Shown: piece by piece, positions 6,617 to 6,792 of the stretch
How the letters are laid out: each line of letters starts with the position of its first letter
Numbering within the stretch: position 1 is the stretch's first letter
Assembly (NCBI GenBank): GCA_016462305.1
Contig: JAEMTM010000096.1
Coordinates: 1 to 6,792 of the forward strand
Direction of reading: 5' to 3'
DNA: 6,792 nt
Origin: Sphingomonadaceae bacterium
GTDB taxonomy: Bacteria; Pseudomonadota; Alphaproteobacteria; Sphingomonadales; Sphingomonadaceae
Notes under the pieces: model-generated
What the model saw: only the letters and a program-made list of their open reading frames with translations
Database searches by the model: none
What the model was told of the DNA's origin: nothing
Made by a program: the position numbers and the translations under genes

Positions 6617-6792
6617 GTGCGTAAACTACATTATCGGACCAAGGTTCGGACGGCCATGGCCGCATTGCTGGCATCAACCGCTTTTGGCGTGGCCGTTCCT
6701 GCAATAGCGCAGGAAGCCGCCGATTCAGACAGCGATGTCATCGTCGTCACCGCGCAAAAGCGCGAACAGAATTTGCAGGACGTGCCAATCGC
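6617..6792 (+). CDS. TonB-dependent receptor, N-terminal fragment (cut by window edge)
   Basis: The first 58 codons are present and the frame is open to the end of the window. Residues 1-31 form a Sec signal peptide: a basic start with R2, K3, R7, K9 and R11, a hydrophobic core from A13 to V27, and an AIA cleavage site before Q32. Next come a short acidic linker (DSDSD) and VIVVTAQKREQNLQDVPI (41-58), which is the TonB-box-like strand and the first turn of the plug domain of outer-membrane receptors. The family imports siderophores, vitamin B12, sugars or other ligands using TonB energy; the ligand cannot be told from this fragment. GTG is the chosen start because of GAGGTG 5 bases upstream. 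It lies on the same strand as the sulfotransferase, 119 bases after it, probably with its own promoter. Confidence 0.9.
   Translation, partial: MRKLHYRTKVRTAMAALLASTAFGVAVPAIAQEAADSDSDVIVVTAQKREQNLQDVPI

Overview
The window looks like a chromosomal piece of an alphaproteobacterium, most likely of the Sphingomonadales. This is inferred from moderately GC-rich coding DNA with frequent TTG leucine codons, a TonB-dependent receptor N-terminus of the type common in sphingomonads (TonB-box-like VIVVTA followed by QKREQNLQDVPI), and a TPR-sulfotransferase of a kind often seen in that group. No RNA gene, insertion sequence, CRISPR array or phage gene is visible, and almost every base is coding.

Two gene blocks diverge from a gap of about 69 bp (3302-3370). 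The leftward block reads, in transcription order: a small [2Fe-2S] subunit (3301 to 2819), a large molybdopterin-binding subunit of the isoquinoline 1-oxidoreductase beta / xanthine dehydrogenase superfamily with a twin-arginine leader (2819 to 576), and a GNAT acetyltransferase that starts on TTG two bases after the large-subunit stop and runs off the left edge (573 to 1). The rightward block holds an XdhC/CoxI maturation factor (3371-4309), a MocA-like molybdenum cofactor nucleotidyltransferase (4309-4902) and a TPR-sulfotransferase fusion (4899-6497). Successive genes overlap by 1 or 4 bases or sit 2 bases apart, so each block is very likely one operon.

Together the first five complete or nearly complete genes make a coherent molybdenum hydroxylase locus. 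The two enzyme subunits are encoded leftward. XdhC (insertion and protection of the mature cofactor) and a MocA-type enzyme (probably attaching CMP to molybdopterin) are encoded rightward. The oxidised substrate cannot be read from the sequence. Neither an FAD subunit nor a cytochrome c subunit is present here, so the electron acceptor is unknown.

The TPR-sulfotransferase is the odd member: it is translationally coupled to cofactor genes although sulfotransferases have no known role in molybdenum cofactor maturation. After a 119-bp AT-rich gap a TonB-dependent receptor begins (6617 onwards, cut by the right edge), with a GTG start, a good Shine-Dalgarno sequence and a clear signal peptide. 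I see no convincing evidence of a wholly new system. The most notable points are the gene couplings (sulfotransferase and GNAT with a molybdenum hydroxylase) and some motif departures in XdhC and the MocA-like protein.
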